A DNA stretch of 64,000 nt, from assembly GCF_037975245.1 (NCBI RefSeq), contig NC_092568.1:34008501-34072500 (forward strand). The letters run 5' to 3'. Below the pieces are notes generated by a model, which saw only the letters and a program-made list of their open reading frames with translations, was not told the DNA's origin and did not search any database. A program made the translations under genes and the position numbers. Positions 59,660 through 64,000 of this stretch are shown here, in pieces. The DNA comes from Apostichopus japonicus. Taxonomy: Eukaryota > Echinodermata > Holothuroidea > Aspidochirotida > Stichopodidae. Every line of letters starts with the position of its first letter. Within the stretch, counting starts at the first letter, position 1.

Positions 59660-59730
59660 TTAAGGAACCTAAAAGAAGAGCACCTATACAAAAAGAAGAT
59701 GAAGCGCCTCCAAGGAAAAAGAAGAGAGCA
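59660..59730 (+). CDS. Gene 2 exon: basic linker, last one in the window
   Basis: The acceptor is TAATTACAG and the donor is AGCA/GTGAGT. Phase 1 to phase 0. It encodes VKEPKRRAPIQKEDEAPPRK and KKRA. PKRR and PRKKKR look like nuclear-localisation clusters. Position, phases and donor equal those of the gene 1 exon at 28220-28293. If the genes are paralogues, the next exon, beyond the window or hidden by the repeats after 60 kb, should carry the GW-GGG domain. Confidence 0.6.
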
Positions 59731-60158
59731 GTGAGTATTTTGTAGTACTTTTGTGAGATCTAAGAAATTTCAGTATCCCTAATTTATAATTAGTCTTTAC
59801 ACCTTTAGTTCCTTATATAATGAATCATAGTTGTTTTCAAATGCTTCTGGCTGCCGACTATTACTTGATAATGATCCAAGTAAAATACTTTCAAAGGCAC
59901 TTCAAACTGAAGTTCATATCATCACTTGATCACACCTTACAGTATAATCATAAAATTAGCATAATAACAAAGTGCTTGAAGTACGGTATGTGCAAGATAA
60001 CCAAGAGTACATGATCATTTCAAGATTAAGAAAAACCCAAAATAAATTGGTGATGTAGTCCATGCATGACATACAGAAACCGTATTGCACAATGCACCCA
60101 TCCAAATAAAGCTACTGTACAGTTATGTTAATATGGGCAATTCCACAGTAACATTGGA

Positions 60159-62613
60159 GGGCAGGTCCAAGCTACAGTATTGTATCCCTAGAAGCCAAAT
60201 TTCAAACTTTACTGAAGCACCCTAAATGTGGTGTCATGTTAAAGCTGAATTATTGAAATTTCAGATTTTCATAATTTTTTTCAATTGGTTTGCCTATTCG
60301 AACAATTACAGCCGGCTAATTTGCATAAATTCAAATTGCAGTGTGACGTATGGGACATTTGGAAACCTATTTCCCTGCCAGCAATATGAACTTATTGAAT
60401 ATCAGTTATGTGAGACATGATACACCCTTCCTTCCAATAAGTTTGGCATATTATGTTTGGGGGTTCATCAATTAAATATGCTAATTAGCTAGTGTCCAAA
60501 TACTGATGTCCCGTACGTCACAATTTTGGTCACTTTTTTCAAGTTTTGATATGGACGAACAATTTTTTTTGGGTGATATTCTGTAAAGTTCTATTTAAGA
60601 ACATTGTTCAACAAAATCCATCCCAAAAAAAGTGAAATAATATTCACAGCAAATCTAATTATCAAAATTAACGGGACAAAATGTGACGTACGGGACATAG
60701 TGTGGGGGAAACCCTGTATTTATACATAATGAACATGCATGGGCTCCAATGGGGACCTCTACTGGAAACCTTCCAATGCTTACAAATTTATTTGGTTGAA
60801 AGATGGTAGTTGTAACTTATAATCCCTGCATGCCTTGCCTGAAGAGCACATCATGGCTTCAAATAAACTATTGACCAATGACTACCAACAGCCCAGGTGT
60901 TATTAAATAAACTATCTGGAAGTCAATTGTGTGTGTGTGTGGGATACAGAATCATTTACAATGCTATTCATTGAATAGCAGAATAGTATTCAACATTGAC
61001 ATTGAATGAGGACGACTTAAAGTGTTGAGTTTGCATTTCAACATTTCGTAGGCCTATTGTGAAGTGTGACTATCATGACTGTGCAACTATGTTATTGTGT
61101 CCTGAACTTAGATAGTAGACATTGAGATTTTTAGTTACAAGTGTAGAGTTTCGCTCGTCCAATTTTTGCAGAGGACAATCACTCATGAGTTTGTTCAATA
61201 ATCAGTATAAGGTCTATAGAGTTTTCTTTGTTGTACTAGTTTCATAGTTGGACATTACGTGGACGTTACTGTGGACATTTTGATATGTTTTGAATGGGAT
61301 GGATCATATTTCAACTTAAGGGTCAATAGTGGGGAGTATGATACAGTGTTGTACAGTATATACCGAAACAGTTTTTGCATCAAAACTTTGCATCTTGAAT
61401 CATTTGTGGTCTATTAAACAAAGCTAGAATTGATGTTATGAGTATTTGGTCTGGTAACCAGTATTAGGTCTATAGAGTTTTCTTTGTTGAACTAGTTTCA
61501 TAGAGGGACATCAGTGGACGTTACTGTGGACATTTTGGTATGTTTTGATTGGGATGGATCATATTTCAACTTGAGGGTCAATAGTGGGGAGTATGATACA
61601 GTGTTGTACAGTATATACCAAAACAGTTTTGCATCAAAACTTTGCATCTTGAATCATTTGTGGTCTATTAAGCAAAGCTACAGTAGAATTGATGTTATGA
61701 GTATTTGGTCTGGTAACCAGTATTAGGTCTATAGAGTTTTCTTTGTTGTACTAGTTTCATACACAGACATTATGTGGACGTTACTGTGGACATTTTGGTA
61801 TGCTTTGATTGGGATGGATCATATTTCAACTTGAGGGTCAATAGTGGGGAGTATGATACAGTGTTGTACAGTATATACCAAATCAGTTTTGAACCAACAT
61901 TTGCATCTTGGATCATTTGTGGTCTAGCAAAGCTAAAATTGATGTTATGAGTATTTGATGAATGTGTAGAGTAGATTTATACTTTACGCATTCCATGTTT
62001 TATGTAGTGGAATGATCTCACAAGTACAGTCACTGCTCTTTTCGATCCCCGAAAGAAGGAAATATGGCATGAAATTACCAATGACATTGTTCTGGCATAT
62101 CCAAATTAATGTTTTTATGTAGAAATCAGCTTGTTATGGTATATTCAGGAATGAAAATATGAGTTTTCATAGGCAATTTTTATTTGGACAAATTGTCGCG
62201 TACGTCACATGTCCCGTACGTCACAGGACAATTTTCATTTGTGTAATCACTGAACTGGAATGGCTTCATATTTTTTTCTAATATGTTACAGCTTATCCCT
62301 TGGAAGGTTAGGCTATTCACTAGTTATAACAGCTTGATCACTGCCCTCCTAATTTCAGAGGGATTTCAGCTTTGCTCTTTAGTAAAAAAAACACAAAATC
62401 CTCTGGTCCCGTACGTCACACTGTACATTAATTAAGATGGGACCTAATTAAAGCAAGTGTAGTAAATCTTCATGAGTTTGTTATAAAGTAGCAGCAATAA
62501 CAAATATGAAAACCTGAAAAAGTGTCTGGAAAATAGATTTTTTATAACTTTTAGACACATTTAAGTCTCTGAAATGTCCCGTACGTCACAGTGCAAATAG
62601 CTTGGACCTGCCC
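60159..62613. mobile_element. 2.45-kb repeat-bounded segment with seven GTGACGTACGGGACAT motifs
   Basis: The left edge GGGCAGGTCCAAGCTA (60159-60174) is exactly inverted at the right (62598-62613). Within lie motifs at 60343 and 60683 (plus sense), and at 60506, 62195 (partial), 62209, 62405 and 62574 (minus sense). A tandem of about 257 bp occupies the centre. No coding frame and no clear target duplication. It may be a non-autonomous transposon whose motifs are subterminal transposase sites. Its nature is inferred. Confidence 0.6.
61205..61960. repeat. Three tandem copies of a unit of about 257 bp
   Basis: Units start at AGGTCTATAGAGTTTTCTTT near 61210, 61466 and 61725. Each contains GGACGTTACTGTGGACATTT, GGGATGGATCATATTTCAAC and TTGTACAGTATATACC. 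Copy 2 has an extra CAGTA at 61681 (AAGCTACAGTAGAATTG against AAGCTAGAATTG in copy 1). Confidence 0.95.
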
Positions 62614-62683
62614 TGGAACCCTTTGGAACCCAAGTGCAAATAGTTGCAACAATGTAATGATTCATAGCAGAGAACTTTCAAAT

Positions 62684-63867
62684 TAGTGTTTACACAGGTC
62701 CAAAAATCGGGAACCGGGTACCCGAGAGCCGTTACCCGTCGGGTATCAGGGTACCCGGAAAAAATTGTTTACCCTCGTGTATCACGATTTTCAAGAAATT
62801 ACATATTGGATGCTATAATAAATGAATTATATTCTCTACTGACAATTTTTTCATGTTCAAAAACGTAGGTGTAAGATAAGGTATAAAACCTTCTTCAATA
62901 ATTTCTATTTTTTTGCTTTTTTCTCTTTCATTAACTTGTTAATTACTTAATATACTGTAATTAACATTACTACTAACATCGCACTGCCGCCGCTGCTTAT
63001 GCTTGCTCTCCACGTTTATTGGATCAGACCATATAAATATCCCTTTAGCTCAGTTGTTACTACTTCTATCTATTATGCAGGCCCAGGGTTTGCATTAGCC
63101 GCGATTCGCGCAATTTGATCGCATTTGGAATAAACGATTAGTAAAAGGCCACTTGCGATTATTTATTTTAGTTATCCCGTCTATAATCCATAAACATGTC
63201 GTAAAATTTCTTGTCAGCCTTTCCTTCTATGAAATAAACGAATGAATAAATAATAATTTCTTCCACATGGTAGCCTAACACCACACTAAGTCAATGAGAA
63301 ATCTAGCTAGGCCTAACTATCTGTTTATTTGCTGAACTTGTGACACAGTTATAAGATATCCATGGAACACATTCATTATTGCTGTTACGTTCGACCACAT
63401 GGTTGCCTAACACCACACTAAGTCAATGGGGTAATCTAGCCTACAGTAGAGCCATTTGTTTATTAGCTGAAATTGTGACGCAGTTATACGATATCCATGG
63501 AATACTTTCGTTATTGCTGTTATCTTCAACCACATGGTAGCCTAACACCACACTAAGTCAATGGGAAATCTGCCTAACCATCGGTTTGCAATTTTTTTTT
63601 TGTAATCACACTTTGCATAGGATTCGGGTAATAAATTAGGAACCGGGTAGTATCACGTCGGGCGGGTACTTTCGTTATTGCTGTTATCTTCAACCACATG
63701 GTAGCCTAACACCACACTAAGTCAATGGGAAATCTGCCTAACCGTAGGTTTGCAAAAAAAAAAAAAATTAAATCACACTTTGCGTAGGATTCGGGTAATA
63801 ATTTAGGAACCGGGTAGTACCGCGTCGGGCGGGTACCCGGGTACCCGGATAACCCGTACAAACACTA
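62684..63867. mobile_element. 1184-bp hAT-like element, GGTACCCG-rich family, copy 2 (inverted)
   Basis: The left end is TAGTGTTTACACAGGTCC and the right end is the inverse of TAGTGTTTGTACGGG. Flanks are TTTCAAAT and TTTCAACA (6 of 8 alike). The inner block of about 125 bp (CACCACACTAAGTCAATGGG, ATGGTAGCC) occurs four to five times, more than in copy 1. That explains the greater length. It carries two 5-bp CWGTA insertions absent from copy 1. Confidence 0.85.
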
Positions 63868-64000
63868 TTTCAACAGCTCAGCTCTTAATATTACAACATT
63901 CATTTTGAAAATAATATTCACAACAAATTTACATTCTTAATACCAGCAATGTAAAAACTTCCAAAATTTTCATTTAATTCAACTCCAAGTTGACTCGATA

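Larger units (their letters stand above)
45960..63450. other. Hotspot of TACTGTA/TACAGTA words (putative Tc1-type excision footprints)
   Basis: Hand counting gives about 55 of these 7-mers here, against about 20 in the preceding 46 kb. Removing CTGTA or CAGTA after TA restores LINE codons at 51705, 51724, 51825, 52094, 52317, 52582, 52646, 52769 and 52894. Duplicated copies in the window differ by exactly this insertion at 61679-61685, 62953-62959 and 63442-63448. TA-C(A/T)G-TA is the known scar of Sleeping Beauty-like transposase excision. No intact Tc1-like element was recognised in the window. Confidence 0.75.

Noticed and set aside
61514-61726. 70-codon frame starting MDVTVDILVCFDWDG
   Set aside because: It lies wholly inside the second unit of the 257-bp tandem and is not maintained in the other units.

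Overview
The window looks like AT-rich intergenic and intronic DNA from a marine invertebrate. The dense mix of Tx1-type L1, CR1/L2-type LINEs, hAT-like elements, minisatellites and recurrent GGCCTA-type words suggests a deuterostome, perhaps an echinoderm such as a sea cucumber. That assignment is an impression, not proof. There are no operons, rRNAs, tRNAs or CRISPR arrays. Genes appear as small exons with GT-AG borders, scattered in long introns full of mobile DNA.

Layout. 0-8.9 kb: a broken Tx1-type endonuclease relic, a satellite of about 181 bp per unit with about 12 copies, and short hAT-like elements. 9.8-13.1 kb: exons of a frameshifted SGNH-hydrolase-like reading frame. 13.1-16.2 kb: GGGCCC-rich and other minisatellite elements. 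16.2-24.8 kb: a nearly full-length Tx1-type LINE on the minus strand, split by two later insertions: a CR1/L2-type LINE tail, and a 3544-bp DNA transposon with 16-bp inverted ends, a TAC target duplication and a decayed transposase with a Cys8 C-terminus. 26.1-37.4 kb: a plus-strand multi-exon gene (gene 1) with consistent splice phases. It encodes a PB1-like N-terminus, a GGG-motif domain and a C-terminal RING finger. The RING exon and about 2.3 kb of 3' flank are duplicated (31.8-35.5 and 37.2-39.5 kb). The first copy was later hit by a 1.3-kb hAT-like element, and the second begins right at a long GAT/GAC microsatellite. 39.5-45 kb: another Tx1-type LINE fragment, an integrase-like relic and minisatellites. 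50.7-59.7 kb: a second phase-consistent set of small exons (gene 2) that resembles the N-terminal half of gene 1 in architecture and continues beyond the window. Its first intron holds a CR1-like LINE relic. 57-64 kb: two inverted copies of a GGTACCCG-rich hAT-like family, two back-to-back long hairpins, and a 2.4-kb repeat-bounded segment with seven copies of a GTGACGTACGGGACAT motif.

Most notable observation. The 7-mer TACTGTA/TACAGTA occurs about 75 times by hand count, with about 55 in the last 18 kb. In the CR1 relic, removing CTGTA or CAGTA after a TA restores the reading frame or a recognisable motif at nine separate places. Three comparisons between duplicated copies inside the window show the same 5-bp insertion at TA in one copy only. 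This is the footprint expected from excision of a Tc1/Sleeping Beauty-type transposon, at a density I would not expect. It could be a record of massive local cut-and-paste activity, or of an unrecognised process that inserts CWGTA at TA.
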